Source of the DNA: Amycolatopsis viridis
GTDB lineage: Bacteria > Actinomycetota > Actinomycetes > Mycobacteriales > Pseudonocardiaceae
NCBI RefSeq assembly: GCF_011758765.1
Contig: NZ_JAANOU010000001.1
Location: forward strand, 4,340,001 to 4,404,000
Direction: 5' to 3'
Length of the DNA stretch: 64,000 bases
Shown: positions 27,257-35,892 of the stretch, piece after piece
How the letters are laid out: every line of letters starts with the position of its first letter
Numbering within the stretch: the first letter of the stretch is position 1
Position numbers and translations under genes: made by a program
The notes under the pieces: generated by a model
Databases searched by the model: none
The model's input: only the letters and a program-made list of their open reading frames with translations
What the model was told of the DNA's origin: nothing

Positions 27257-29290
27257 CTACGAGCGCGGCTTGCCCTGGTCCGCCATCTGCTTGAGCATCG
27301 CGTTGTAGGCCGCCAGCTCCTGCTCCCCGCTGGCCTCCTCCCGGCGGTCCTTCCGCTTCGCCTCCCGCGCGTCGGCGCGTGCCCACTGCAGCAGCAGCGC
27401 GATCAGCACCAGCAGCGCGGGCACCTCGCCCGACGCCCACGCGATCCCGCCGCCCAGCCGCTGGTCGGCCAGCAGATCGGACACCCACGGCAGGTGCAGC
27501 GCCCGGTAGAAGTTGTCGCCGATGACGGTCTGCTTCGACATCAGGATCACGCCGAAGAAGGCGTGGAAGGGCATGGCGGCGAACATCATGCCGAGCCGTC
27601 CGAGGTGCGGCAGCCGCCGCGGCGCCTGGTCCACCCCGATCACCGGCCAGTAGAAGACGTACCCGGTGAGGAGGAAGTGGACGTTCATCAGAAGGTGCGC
27701 CCAGTGGTAGTTCAGCGCCGCGCCGAACAGGCCGGAGAAGTACAGAACGTAGAACGAGCCGACGAACAGAACCAGCGCGACGACCGGATGGGTGAGCACG
27801 CGCGAGATCGGCGAATGCACTGCGGCGAGCAGCCATTCCCGCGGACCCGGCGGGGCGTCCCGGCCGGCCACCGGCAGCGCCCGCAGCGCGAGGGTCACCG
27901 GGCCGCCCAGCACGAACAGCACCGGCGCGACCATCGACAGGAGCATGTGACTGCCCATGTGCACGCTGAACATCGCCGGCGAGTAGCGCCCGATGCCGGA
28001 CGACGTGGCGATCAGCAACACGAAGCACCCGCCGAGCCACGCGGCCGTCCGGCCCGCGGGCCATGCGACCCCCTTGCGCCGCAGCCGCCGCACGCCCGCC
28101 AGGTACGACACCGCCAGCACGATCGCCGCGGTGCCGAAGACCAGGTCGAACCGCCAGTCGAACAGCAGCCGCAGCACGGTGGGCGGGCCCGGCAGGTTGT
28201 AGCCGATGAGCAGTTCCGTCGTCGAGGGCTGCACGGCTTCCTGCGGCGGCGGGGTGCGGCCCAGCGCGGTGGCGATGCCGATCGTGACGAACATGATCAG
28301 CACCTCGATCGCGGCCAGGCGCAGCAGCTGCCCACCGCCCTGGCCCTCGACCACCGCCCGCACACCGCGGGAACGTTGTTGCTGGCCGAACACCCCGAGC
28401 ACGAGCAGGGCAACGACCTTGGCCACGACGAGCAGGCCGTACTCGGTGGTGAACAAATCGGACAGCGGCAGCCGGACCAGCGCGTTGATCACGCCGGACA
28501 CCGCCATCACGATCCAGCACACCAGGGCGAGCCACGAGAACCGGCGCGCGGCGAGCGCCAGGTGATCGCCGCGCCGCCAGCCGAGGGCGAGCAGCGCGAC
28601 CAGGCCGCCGACCCACAGCGACGCGGCCACCAGGTGGTAGAGCAGGCTGTTCGTGGCGAGGTCGTGGGAGCCACCGCTCGCGGAGTGCCCGGTCACCGCG
28701 ACCGGGACGAGCCCGGCGAGGGACACCCCGAACAGCACCGCGGTCCATCCCCAGGACAGGGCGAGGCGGCAGCCGAGCACCAGCAGCAGCGCGATACCCG
28801 CGGTCCACAGCCAGGCCTTGGGCTGTTCGATCGCGTCGACGAGGTCGAGCAGGACCTGCGGCGAGAACAGCTCGGTGACCGGCTTGCCCGCCGCGTCCGC
28901 TGCGGTGAACAGGACCGAGGCGAGCGCCGCGAAGAACCACACCCACGCCGCGGCCCCGGCGGTGCGCAGGGCGGCGTACCCGTCCCGGTCCAGGATTCCG
29001 GACTTCTGCGGCGGCACCAGGAACGTCGCCAGCAGCAGCGACCCCACGCACACCACCGAGGCGGCGTCGGCGAGCACCCGCACCACGCCGACGCCGTACT
29101 GCGTCACGAGGCCGGGGTCGGGCAGGCCCACGATCTGGTACGTGGCGCCGCCCGACAACGCGAGCAGCGCGACGGCCACCACCGCCGCCAGCAACCCGCA
29201 CACCAGCAGCAGCGGGAGAACACTCGCCCGGCGGGAGGTCGCGGGCTCGGAAACTTCGGAGGGCACGTGTCGAGGGTAGGCCCGCCTCAC
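27257..29290 (-). CDS. CopD / CtaG fusion: copper and cytochrome oxidase assembly membrane protein
   Basis: A polytopic membrane protein of 677 aa joining an N-terminal CopD (copper resistance D-like, about residues 40-340) and a C-terminal CtaG (caa3-type oxidase assembly, about 400-650) domain. At least a dozen hydrophobic helices are visible, with MGSHMLLSMVAPVLFVLGG and MFAAMPFHAFFGVILMS typical of CtaG. Likely role: copper import or delivery to the Cu centres of haem-copper oxidase. The GTG at 29290 overlaps the MFS stop by 4 nt (GTGA), implying coupling; GTG 29266 is an alternative. Stop is 167 bp before ssb. Confidence 0.88.
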   Translation of the reverse strand: MRRAYPRHVPSEVSEPATSRRASVLPLLLVCGLLAAVVAVALLALSGGATYQIVGLPDPGLVTQYGVGVVRVLADAASVVCVGSLLLATFLVPPQKSGILDRDGYAALRTAGAAAWVWFFAALASVLFTAADAAGKPVTELFSPQVLLDLVDAIEQPKAWLWTAGIALLLVLGCRLALSWGWTAVLFGVSLAGLVPVAVTGHSASGGSHDLATNSLLYHLVAASLWVGGLVALLALGWRRGDHLALAARRFSWLALVCWIVMAVSGVINALVRLPLSDLFTTEYGLLVVAKVVALLVLGVFGQQQRSRGVRAVVEGQGGGQLLRLAAIEVLIMFVTIGIATALGRTPPPQEAVQPSTTELLIGYNLPGPPTVLRLLFDWRFDLVFGTAAIVLAVSYLAGVRRLRRKGVAWPAGRTAAWLGGCFVLLIATSSGIGRYSPAMFSVHMGSHMLLSMVAPVLFVLGGPVTLALRALPVAGRDAPPGPREWLLAAVHSPISRVLTHPVVALVLFVGSFYVLYFSGLFGAALNYHWAHLLMNVHFLLTGYVFYWPVIGVDQAPRRLPHLGRLGMMFAAMPFHAFFGVILMSKQTVIGDNFYRALHLPWVSDLLADQRLGGGIAWASGEVPALLVLIALLLQWARADAREAKRKDRREEASGEQELAAYNAMLKQMADQGKPRS

Positions 29291-30483
29291 ACGGGCAGCT
29301 CAGCAGCCGCCCGTTCGCGGTGACGTGCGCGACTCGCCCCCGCCGCGGCCGGAGCGATCAACGCCGCCAGAACCGCGACCAGCACAAACGAAGCGGACAA
29401 CGAGGTCACCTGAGCGAGTCCGCCGATCAGCGGCGGGCCGGCCAGGAAACCGGTGTACGCGACGGTGGTGACGAACGCGATCTCGCGTTCCCCGCCGCTG
29501 CCGTCGGCCCGCTTACCGGCCGCACCGGCGAGGCTCAGCGCGACCGGGAACGCCGCGGCGAGCCCGGTGCCGGCCAGGACGAACCCGGCGAAGGCCGGAC
29601 CCGCGGCCGGCACGACGGCCGAGGTCAGCAACCCCGCCCCGGCCACGACGGCGCCGGCCACCAGGGTGCGGGTGGCGCCGAAGCGGCGCTGCATCCACGC
29701 GCTGCCCAGACGGGTCACCGCCATGGCGAGGGAGAACGCGGTGAAGGCCAGCGCGGCCGCACCCTGCCCCGTGCCGTGCTCGGTCACCAGCAGCAACGCC
29801 GACCAGTCCGAGCTGGCCCCCTCGGCGACGGCGGAACACAGCGGGACCGCGGCGAGCAACCACAGCACCGGACGGCGGGCCGGGGCCGTGCGGGGCTGGC
29901 CCACCCGCCGCTCCACACGAGGAGCCGATCGGGGCAGACCGCGGTGGACGAGGACCAGCACGAGCGCGGCCACGACCGCGGCTACGAGGAAGTGCCGGTC
30001 GGTTGACCAGTGGCGGGCCGCGGCGAGCCCGGCGGCGGCCGACGCGACCAGGCCGCCGAAGCTGAATCCCGCGTGGAACACCGGCATGATCGCCGTGCCG
30101 CGGCGCCGCTCCACGGCGACCCCGCCGACGTTCATCGCCACGTCCAGCGCGCCGCTCGCGAAGCCGAGCCCGAACAGGGCGATCGCGAGCCACGCGACCG
30201 ACCCGACGAGCCCGGTCACCGCCAGCACGGCGCAGCTCAGCAGCGTCGAGGCGATCATCACGCGGCGTGCCCCGAACCGCTCCGACCAGCGCCCGGACAA
30301 CGGGGCCGCCAGCAGAAGCCCGGCGGTGCCGCCGAGCAGCGCCAGCCCCAGCGTGCCGGGGCCGGCGCCGGCCTGGTCGGCGAGCGCGGGCACCCGCGGT
30401 GCCCACGATCCGTAGACCGCGCCGTTGAGCGCGAACACGACGAACACCGCTACCCGGTCGCTGATCCCGATCACCTCTCCCAC
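29287..30483 (-). CDS. MFS transporter, YbjJ-like
   Basis: A 398-aa, 12-helix major facilitator transporter. The A-like motif GRWSERFGARRVM (about 63-75) between helices 2 and 3 is visible, and the second half repeats the helix pattern. It resembles the YbjJ/sugar-transporter-like MFS subgroup; the substrate is unknown. It is divergent from a LacI-family regulator with an AAGCGCTT palindrome 6 bp upstream of the GTG start, and coupled to the CtaG/CopD gene by a 4-nt overlap. LacI control suggests a carbohydrate-related ligand (inference). Confidence 0.87.
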   Translation of the reverse strand: MGEVIGISDRVAVFVVFALNGAVYGSWAPRVPALADQAGAGPGTLGLALLGGTAGLLLAAPLSGRWSERFGARRVMIASTLLSCAVLAVTGLVGSVAWLAIALFGLGFASGALDVAMNVGGVAVERRRGTAIMPVFHAGFSFGGLVASAAAGLAAARHWSTDRHFLVAAVVAALVLVLVHRGLPRSAPRVERRVGQPRTAPARRPVLWLLAAVPLCSAVAEGASSDWSALLLVTEHGTGQGAAALAFTAFSLAMAVTRLGSAWMQRRFGATRTLVAGAVVAGAGLLTSAVVPAAGPAFAGFVLAGTGLAAAFPVALSLAGAAGKRADGSGGEREIAFVTTVAYTGFLAGPPLIGGLAQVTSLSASFVLVAVLAALIAPAAAGASRARHRERAAAELPV

Positions 30484-30488
30484 AATGA

Positions 30489-30502
30489 CTTAAGCGCTTC
30501 AG
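30489..30502. promoter_or_regulatory. Putative LacI-family operator
   Basis: CTTAAGCGCTTCAG contains the perfect palindrome AAGCGCTT with the central CG typical of LacI-family operators, and extends with one mismatch to 14 bp. It lies in the 58-bp space between the divergent MFS and lacI-type genes and would block the MFS promoter. Confidence 0.55.
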
Positions 30503-30528
30503 AAGGTCAACCGGGTTCCGGGTCCGTC

Positions 30529-30534
30529 TACACT
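30529..30534 (+). promoter_or_regulatory. Candidate -10 for a leaderless lacI-type transcript
   Basis: TACACT ends 7 nt before the ATG, so transcription could begin at or next to the start codon. No ribosome-binding site is visible upstream of this ATG. The -35 is unclear. Confidence 0.3.
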
Positions 30535-30541
30535 CCCGCGC

Positions 30542-31615
30542 ATGACCGGTACCCGTCGGCGGCGCCCGACGCTGGACGACGTCGCCACCGCCGTGGGTGT
30601 CTCGCGGGCGACCGTGTCCAACGCGTACAACCGGCCCGACCAGCTCTCCGCCGACCTGCGCAACGAGGTACTGCGGGTCGCGAAGCGCCTCGGCTACGCG
30701 GGTCCCAACCCCGTCGCGCGGAGCCTGGCGACCCAGCGCACCGGCGCGATCGCGTTCATGCTCGACACCGGGTTGTCGGCGGCCTTCTCCGATCCGGCGC
30801 TGTCGATCACCCTCGACGCGCTGGCGAGCCGGGTCGACCGGGAAGGTCACGCGCTCCTCCTCCTGCCCGGCGGGCACGATGGCGGGCCGCGCGCCGACCG
30901 GGTGCTCGCAGCCCAGGCGGATCTCGCGGTGGCCTACTCCCTGGCGGACAACGCACCGGCGCTGCGAGCGGTCAAGCAACGCGGGCTGCCGCTGGTGGTG
31001 ATCGACCAGCCGATCGTGCCCGGTGCCGCGCGGGTGTCGACCGACGATCGTGGCGGCGCGACGGCCGCAGCCCGGCACCTGCTGGAACTGGGACACCGGC
31101 GGTTCGCGATCCTGTCCGCGCAGTGCCTGTCCGAACCCCGGGGCGGTCCCCTGACGGCCGCCGAAGCCGCGCGGAGCCGGTTCCGGGACAACCGGGAGCG
31201 GCTCGCCGGTTACCTGGAGGCGCTGGGGGCGGCCGGCATCGACCCGGGTGCAGTGCCGATCTGGGAGGTGTCCGGGGTGTCCCGCGACGCGGCGATGCCT
31301 GGCGCGGCCCGCCTGCTCGACGACGAGCCGACCGCGATGCTGTGCATGTCCGACGAACTGGCACTGGCCGCGCTCGCCGTCGCGCGGCGACGCGGCCTGC
31401 GGGTGCCCCGGGACCTGTCCGTCGTCGGGTTCGACGACACCCCACCGGCCGCCTGGTCGGATCCGCCGTTGACGACCGTGCGGCAGGACCTGGTGCGCAA
31501 GGGGCAACTGGCCGGGGAGCTGGCCCTGCGCCTGCTCGCGGGCCATCGCGCGCCGGCGGCGACCACATTGGACGTCGAGCTGGTGGTGCGCGGTTCCACG
31601 GGGCCCGCCAAATAG
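30542..31615 (+). CDS. LacI-family transcriptional regulator
   Basis: A 357-aa repressor-type regulator. The N-terminal helix-turn-helix reads LDDVATAVGVSRATVSNAYN with hinge helix NPVARSLATQRTG, then a periplasmic-binding-protein-like sensor domain: IAFMLDTGLSAAFSDPALS, LPLVVIDQPIVPG, CMSDELALAAL and DLSVVGFDDTPPAAWSDPPLTTV (in part). The last segment is diagnostic of the family. It probably represses the divergent MFS gene through the AAGCGCTT site and responds to a small ligand, perhaps a sugar or nucleoside. Confidence 0.93.
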   Translation: MTGTRRRRPTLDDVATAVGVSRATVSNAYNRPDQLSADLRNEVLRVAKRLGYAGPNPVARSLATQRTGAIAFMLDTGLSAAFSDPALSITLDALASRVDREGHALLLLPGGHDGGPRADRVLAAQADLAVAYSLADNAPALRAVKQRGLPLVVIDQPIVPGAARVSTDDRGGATAAARHLLELGHRRFAILSAQCLSEPRGGPLTAAEAARSRFRDNRERLAGYLEALGAAGIDPGAVPIWEVSGVSRDAAMPGAARLLDDEPTAMLCMSDELALAALAVARRRGLRVPRDLSVVGFDDTPPAAWSDPPLTTVRQDLVRKGQLAGELALRLLAGHRAPAATTLDVELVVRGSTGPAK

Positions 31616-31655
31616 CAGAGAAATCTTCCCTTCGGCAAGAACCAGTTTCCGCACC

Positions 31656-31711
31656 TGTGGACAAGTGCGTCCCGGGGCCCCGATCGAGTTAACGGGAACT
31701 ACTTATCCACA
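31656..31711. promoter_or_regulatory. Pair of DnaA boxes upstream of the I36-like gene
   Basis: TGTGGACAA (31656-31664; TTGTCCACA on the minus strand) and TTATCCACA (31703-31711, plus strand) are both perfect 9-mers in opposite orientation, 47 bp apart centre to centre. They lie about 100-160 bp upstream of the inhibitor gene. Confidence 0.5.
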
Positions 31712-31812
31712 GAAGTAGAAATGCCCGCTGACAAGATCGCCGGGACACGCCACTGTGGAACCCGGAACCGCCAAGGGCGGCAACCACAGGCACCTCACAG
31801 GGGAGATGAGAA

Positions 31813-32193
31813 ATGTTTGGGAAAGTTCGCGCGTACCTGCCCAAGGCGCTCGTTCTGGCCGCGCTCGGATTGCTGACCACCGGAGGAATCGCCGAAGCGG
31901 AAACCGCTCCGGCCATTCCCAACGGCTGCGAGCAGGGCGAATTCTGCGCCTGGTCCGGAGGGCTCTACGCCGGCACGGTGCAGTTCCTCGACCTCCGCAC
32001 GGCCAATCCCGGCGAATGCATCCCGCTCGGCGGGGCCACGCGCTCGTTCGTCAACCGGCTGGACCGCGAAGTGACCGTGTACCAGGGCGAGGACTGCTCC
32101 ACAGAGGGCGACTTCAGCACGTACCCGGGCCACGGGACGTTCGTACCGCAGGCACCGTTCGTGGTGCGCGCCATCCAGATCTGGGACTACTAG
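31813..32193 (+). CDS. Secreted peptidase inhibitor I36-like protein
   Basis: A 126-aa exported protein. A signal peptide covers residues 1-29 (KALVLAALGLLTTGG core, cleavage after AEA). The mature part carries the I36/beta-gamma-crystallin-like pattern CEQGEFCAWSGGLYAG and four cysteines (C39, C45, C69, C95), fitting two disulfides. I36 members from actinomycetes inhibit metalloproteases (SMPI type); whether this one inhibits anything is untested. A GGGGAG site precedes the ATG. Monocistronic, with DnaA-like boxes upstream. Confidence 0.82.
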   Translation: MFGKVRAYLPKALVLAALGLLTTGGIAEAETAPAIPNGCEQGEFCAWSGGLYAGTVQFLDLRTANPGECIPLGGATRSFVNRLDREVTVYQGEDCSTEGDFSTYPGHGTFVPQAPFVVRAIQIWDY

Positions 32194-32749
32194 CCCGGAG
32201 TCCCGCAGACGAGACCAGTTGTCCGCTCGCTCCTGGGGACGTGAGTCCGAGCGGCGACCGGTCCGGGATCCGCATCCGCGGTTCCCGTCCGCGGGCGCGG
32301 CGCGGGCACACGTCGCGCCCGCGGATCCTCACGCGTGTTCGGGCAGCTCGTTGCCGCTCTCGCGGCCGGTCAACGGTCGTCGTCCTGGCCTCGCTGCCTG
32401 TGAAGGTGCGAGCGTGCACGTTCGAGGAACTGGCCGAGGAAGCCGGGGGCACCGGCGGGAACGCGGGTCGCTTCGGTTGCGAGGGGCAGGGACCACAGCC
32501 CGGATCCGCAGCACTCGACCTCGGACAACGCGCTCATCGGCGCCGGCGGGTGATAGAGCCGACCTGGCGCCCGCAGGGGTGCTGTCCGCGGCAGGGCACC
32601 CCCGCGCCGGCCCAGGTGCTCCGCGGAGCCGCGAGGGCCTGCGCCGCGTGGAGTGTCGCCCTGGCGGCGCGGGCACGGCGTGCCGGCCGGTGACGGCGGC
32701 TGGGAAGAGGCCGGCCCCGCGTCAACCGCTGCCGTGGTCGCCTCGCTGG
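32194..32749. other. 556-bp region, no secure gene
   Basis: Between the I36-like gene and the convergent GH2 gene. It is GC-rich with an inverted repeat of GATCCGC/GCGGATC-type sequence near 32265-32330. The only peptide-like reading is the minus-strand candidate listed at 32370-32537. Confidence 0.5.
32370..32537 (-). CDS. Possible small protein (doubtful)
   Basis: A 55-codon frame starting ATG at 32537 reads MSALSEVECCGSGLWSLPLA and continues with a normal-looking amphipathic stretch (GFLGQFLERARSHLH). Composition resembles a real protein more than the surrounding frames, but there is no clear ribosome-binding site and I recognise no family. Confidence 0.2.
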   Translation of the reverse strand: MSALSEVECCGSGLWSLPLATEATRVPAGAPGFLGQFLERARSHLHRQRGQDDDR

Positions 32750-34573
32750 TCAAGTGCGCTCACGGAAGGGGTTGAGCTCCTCGGGCGGGATGGCCGCCGC
32801 GGGGCGGGTGAGGATCGCCCGGATCCGGGCCGGATCGACCTTCGGCGTCCGGTCCGCGGTGAGCAGACCGTTGCGTTCCTGCTCGGTGTCGGTCAGCTGG
32901 GTGTAGCAGAAGCCGGCGAGCGCGGGCGAGGCGAGGACGGTGGTGACGAGCTGCTCCAGGCGGGCGACCAGGTCTTCGTCATCCGTCACGGTGGCGTAGC
33001 CGAACCACTTCTCGTCCTCGGCGGGCACGTAGGACAGGCCACCGAACTCGGTCAGCATGACCGGGCGGCCGGGTGCGGCGGCGTCGAGCAGGAGGCGACG
33101 ACCGCCGGGCCGTCCGTTGGTCACGGTGTCGTGCACGGCGTCGGGATCACCGTAGCGAGTGGACAGTGAGGCGCCCGCGGGGGCGTAGTCGTGCACACCG
33201 ACGATGTCGGCTTCGGGGATCTCCCAGCCGTCGTTGCCGATCACCGGCCGGCTCGGATCGACGCTCTTGGTGAGGTGGTAGAGGGATCGCGCGAAGTGAG
33301 CTTGGGCCCGGTCCATGGCGATGTCCGGGACGCCCCAGCTCTCGTTGACCGGTACCCAGGTGACGATGCAGGGATGGCTGCGGTCGCGGCGCAGGATCTC
33401 CAGCCATTCCCGGGTGAACCGCTCGACGGCTTCCGGAGCGAACTCGTAGGCGTTCGCGGTCTCACCCCAGACCAGCAATCCGAGCCGGTCGCACCAGTAG
33501 AGGAACCGGGGGTCCTCGGCCTTCTGGTGCACCCGGACACCGGTGAAGCCCAGCTCCTTGACGAGCTCGACCTCCCGGCGCACCGCGACCGCGTCCGGCG
33601 CGGCGAGGTGCGACTGGGGCCAGTAGCCCTGTTCCAGAACCATCCGCGGGTAGTACGGGAGGTGATTGAGGAGGAAACGACCATCAGCCGCACCGACATC
33701 ACGCAGACCGAGATAGCTCGACACCGTATCGGTGGGCGCTTCGGCGACGTGCAGTTCGACTGCGGCGTCCACCAGCACGGGGTTCTCCGGAGACCACAGC
33801 AGCCGGTGCCGATCCTGTCCGTGCCGCAGCGCGGGTACGGCGACATCGAACCGGAACCGCCGCCGGTCGACCCGCACGGCCTGTTCGGCCAGGATTTCGT
33901 CGCCGAGCCGCAACGCCACGCGAATCGTGACGGCTTCCGCGGGTGCCACGGAGAGCTCGCCCTCGCAGACGACGGATGCCCGGCTGATCTCGGGCGTCCA
34001 GTGCAGTTCACGCAAATGCAGGTCGGGCACCACTTCCGCCCACACCGGCTGCCAGATTCCGGTGGTGCGGTGGTACCAGATGTCGTGCGGCTCGGGATGC
34101 CAGTCCTGCTTGCCCCTGGGCTGAGTGCCTTCGTCCGGCCGGTCCTCCGCCCGCAGGACGACGACCTGCGGACCGTCCGCCCGCAACGCCGGAGTGATGT
34201 CGAAGGAGAACGGTGTCTGCCCACCTTCGTGGCCGCCGACCGGATTTCCGTTGATCCACACGGATGCCGCGTAGTCGACCGCGGCGAAGTGCAGGACCAG
34301 GCGGTGTCCGTGCGGGATCGACGGCGCGTCGAACTCGCGCCGGTACCAGACGACGGCGTGCGGTTCGGTCGCACGCACGCCGGAGAGCTCCGATTCCGGC
34401 GGGTACGGCACGGTGATCGTCCGGTCGAACGGTTCCGGCTCGGCGAACCACCGGTCGGCGAGGCCGCGGTCGTCATCGTCGAACGCGAAGCCCCAGGTGC
34501 CGTCCAGTTCGAACCACTCGGACCGGACGAGTTGCGGTCGGGGGCACAGGCGGTCCGGGTCGGCGACGATCAT
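32750..34573 (-). CDS. Glycoside hydrolase family 2 protein
   Basis: A 607-aa GH2 enzyme with an N-terminal jelly-roll sugar-binding domain (about 15-190, with VWINGNPVGGHEGGQTPFSFD in part), an immunoglobulin-like middle domain and a C-terminal TIM barrel. The acid/base glutamate is E411 in PVNESWG and the nucleophile is E509 in MLTEFGG, both present. Family activities include beta-galactosidase, beta-glucuronidase and beta-mannosidase; the specificity is not decided here. No signal peptide, so it acts on imported oligosaccharides or glycosides. The ATG at 34573 is chosen because the SEWFELDGTWGFAFD segment starts the fold soon after. Confidence 0.92.
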   Translation of the reverse strand: MIVADPDRLCPRPQLVRSEWFELDGTWGFAFDDDDRGLADRWFAEPEPFDRTITVPYPPESELSGVRATEPHAVVWYRREFDAPSIPHGHRLVLHFAAVDYAASVWINGNPVGGHEGGQTPFSFDITPALRADGPQVVVLRAEDRPDEGTQPRGKQDWHPEPHDIWYHRTTGIWQPVWAEVVPDLHLRELHWTPEISRASVVCEGELSVAPAEAVTIRVALRLGDEILAEQAVRVDRRRFRFDVAVPALRHGQDRHRLLWSPENPVLVDAAVELHVAEAPTDTVSSYLGLRDVGAADGRFLLNHLPYYPRMVLEQGYWPQSHLAAPDAVAVRREVELVKELGFTGVRVHQKAEDPRFLYWCDRLGLLVWGETANAYEFAPEAVERFTREWLEILRRDRSHPCIVTWVPVNESWGVPDIAMDRAQAHFARSLYHLTKSVDPSRPVIGNDGWEIPEADIVGVHDYAPAGASLSTRYGDPDAVHDTVTNGRPGGRRLLLDAAAPGRPVMLTEFGGLSYVPAEDEKWFGYATVTDDEDLVARLEQLVTTVLASPALAGFCYTQLTDTEQERNGLLTADRTPKVDPARIRAILTRPAAAIPPEELNPFRERT

Positions 34574-34967
34574 GGCGAGAACCCTACGACAGGAAGGAGG
34601 ATCGAGCATGGCGCCCTGAGCTGGTGAACACCGCGCTCCGGTCCGCCGGCCGCGTGCGAAGGATCCGGCGACCGAGGGAGGGGCTTCGAACCAGCCCGCC
34701 CAGGTCACGCCCGAACGGACCGGCGCACCTCGGACCACGCCCCGGCGAACCAGCCCACTCTGGAATCCCCCGGGCGAACCAGCGCAACCGGGAACCACAC
34801 CCACCAGCCCATCCTCGAGCCACACCCGGCAGGCCGCACCGCCCCACGGCCACTCCCGACGAACGAGCCCGATCTGCAATCACCCTCAGCGAACCAGCCC
34901 GCCCCACGGCCACGCGCCGGCAAACCAACCGAGCCCATGCTCACACCCCAGCGGACCGGCCGCCGCC
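34574..34967. other. 394-bp intergenic region occupied by degenerate repeats
   Basis: No gene is seen between the GH2 start and the DUF2087 stop. Most of the region is filled by the roughly 30-bp degenerate tandem repeat described separately. Confidence 0.6.
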
Positions 34968-34990
34968 TCACGCCCCGGCGAACGACCCGT
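34685..34990. repeat. Degenerate ~30-bp tandem repeat array
   Basis: About ten imperfect units share the core CGAACCAGCCC followed by a C-rich stretch with CACG or CACGCC. Core starts fall near 34687, 34712, 34746, 34775, 34860, 34890, 34921, 34952 and 34980, mostly 25-34 bp apart. Units are too diverged for CRISPR repeats. The array runs into the 3' end of the DUF2087 gene. Confidence 0.6.
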
Positions 34991-35471
34991 CGGCTGCCGG
35001 GCGTGCCTCGGCAGGGCGTCCGTAGGCGCGGCCGTCGTTGCTGCGCTGGAGCAAACCTTCGTCAACGAGGAAACGGCGGAGCGCGGCGTGGTCGTCGTGG
35101 ATGGGCGCGAGCTTCTCGCGAACCTCGCGCTCCGTGTAGATCCGGCCCGGCTCGAACTTTCCGGCGAGTTCCGTGAGCAGGGCTCGACGCAGCTTGCCCG
35201 GCCGTGGGATCGCCGTGAGCCGTCCGCGGCGGAACAGCGCATCGAGCGGATCGGCCGGTCGCCTCGCCAGCGCATCGCGGAAGGCTTCGGGGACGGGCCG
35301 GTAGCGACCCTCGGCAAGGGTGACGAGCCCAGCTGAGACGAGCCGGTTCGCGAGCTTCGCCGTGCGCCGGTCGTCGCCGGGCAGGCCGTCGGGCTCCGTG
35401 CAGATCCTGGCGAAGAGCATCAGGCGTTCGGGATCCGCCAGCGCGGAAACCAGCGCTTCCGGTGAGGCCAT
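34968..35471 (-). CDS. DUF2087 domain protein
   Basis: A 167-aa protein. Residues 1-85 look like a winged-helix/ArsR-like domain (MASPEALVSALADPERLMLF, then KLANRLVSAGLVTLAEGRYR). Residues about 95-150 carry the DUF2087 signature LRRALLTELAGKFEPGRIY, EREVREKLAPIHDDHAALRR and FLVDEGLLQRSNDGRAY. Such proteins are probably DNA-binding regulators. The ATG at 35471 is the first start before the homologous region. The last codons overlap the degenerate repeat array, so the C-terminal tail (AEARPAADGSFAGA) may be repeat-derived. Confidence 0.82.
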   Translation of the reverse strand: MASPEALVSALADPERLMLFARICTEPDGLPGDDRRTAKLANRLVSAGLVTLAEGRYRPVPEAFRDALARRPADPLDALFRRGRLTAIPRPGKLRRALLTELAGKFEPGRIYTEREVREKLAPIHDDHAALRRFLVDEGLLQRSNDGRAYGRPAEARPAADGSFAGA

Positions 35472-35892
35472 GACCCCGACCGTACCGCCCGATCGCCCCG
35501 CCGGTGAACCCGTTTTCCTGATCACTCCGCGCACCGGCAGCCCCACCGGGGAGGCGCCCGCCAGGCAGCGCACAACCGACACGGCCGGACGCCGGGCGCA
35601 CACTCCGGCCGCCAGGGGCCCGGCCGGGGGTGCTGCATCGACCGCACTCGCCGCCGACCGCCGCTCAGCATCCAGATCAACGTTGTCGTCCCCCGCCCAC
35701 CGAGCCGGCGACCCGTCGCTCCCGCGCTCAGCTGGACGGGTCGGCACCACGGTCACCCGCAGATCTGCGGGCCGGCACTCCAGCGACGGCAGTGTCCGCA
35801 CCGAGCGCCAAACCGCCAGGCGCACCGGGCCGGTACGCCGCCGGGCAGGGAGATCCGCCGGCACCCGCGACGCGGCCGCCGGCCGCGTGGTG
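35472..35892. other. 421-bp intergenic region, no gene seen
   Basis: Between the DUF2087 start and the PP2C stop, both minus strand. Frames stay open on both strands because of high GC content, but no ribosome-binding site plus recognisable protein is present. It should contain the DUF2087 promoter. Confidence 0.5.

Noticed and set aside
34685-34990. Degenerate repeats as a CRISPR array
   Set aside because: Units differ in both length and sequence, there is no alternation of repeats and unique spacers, and no cas genes.
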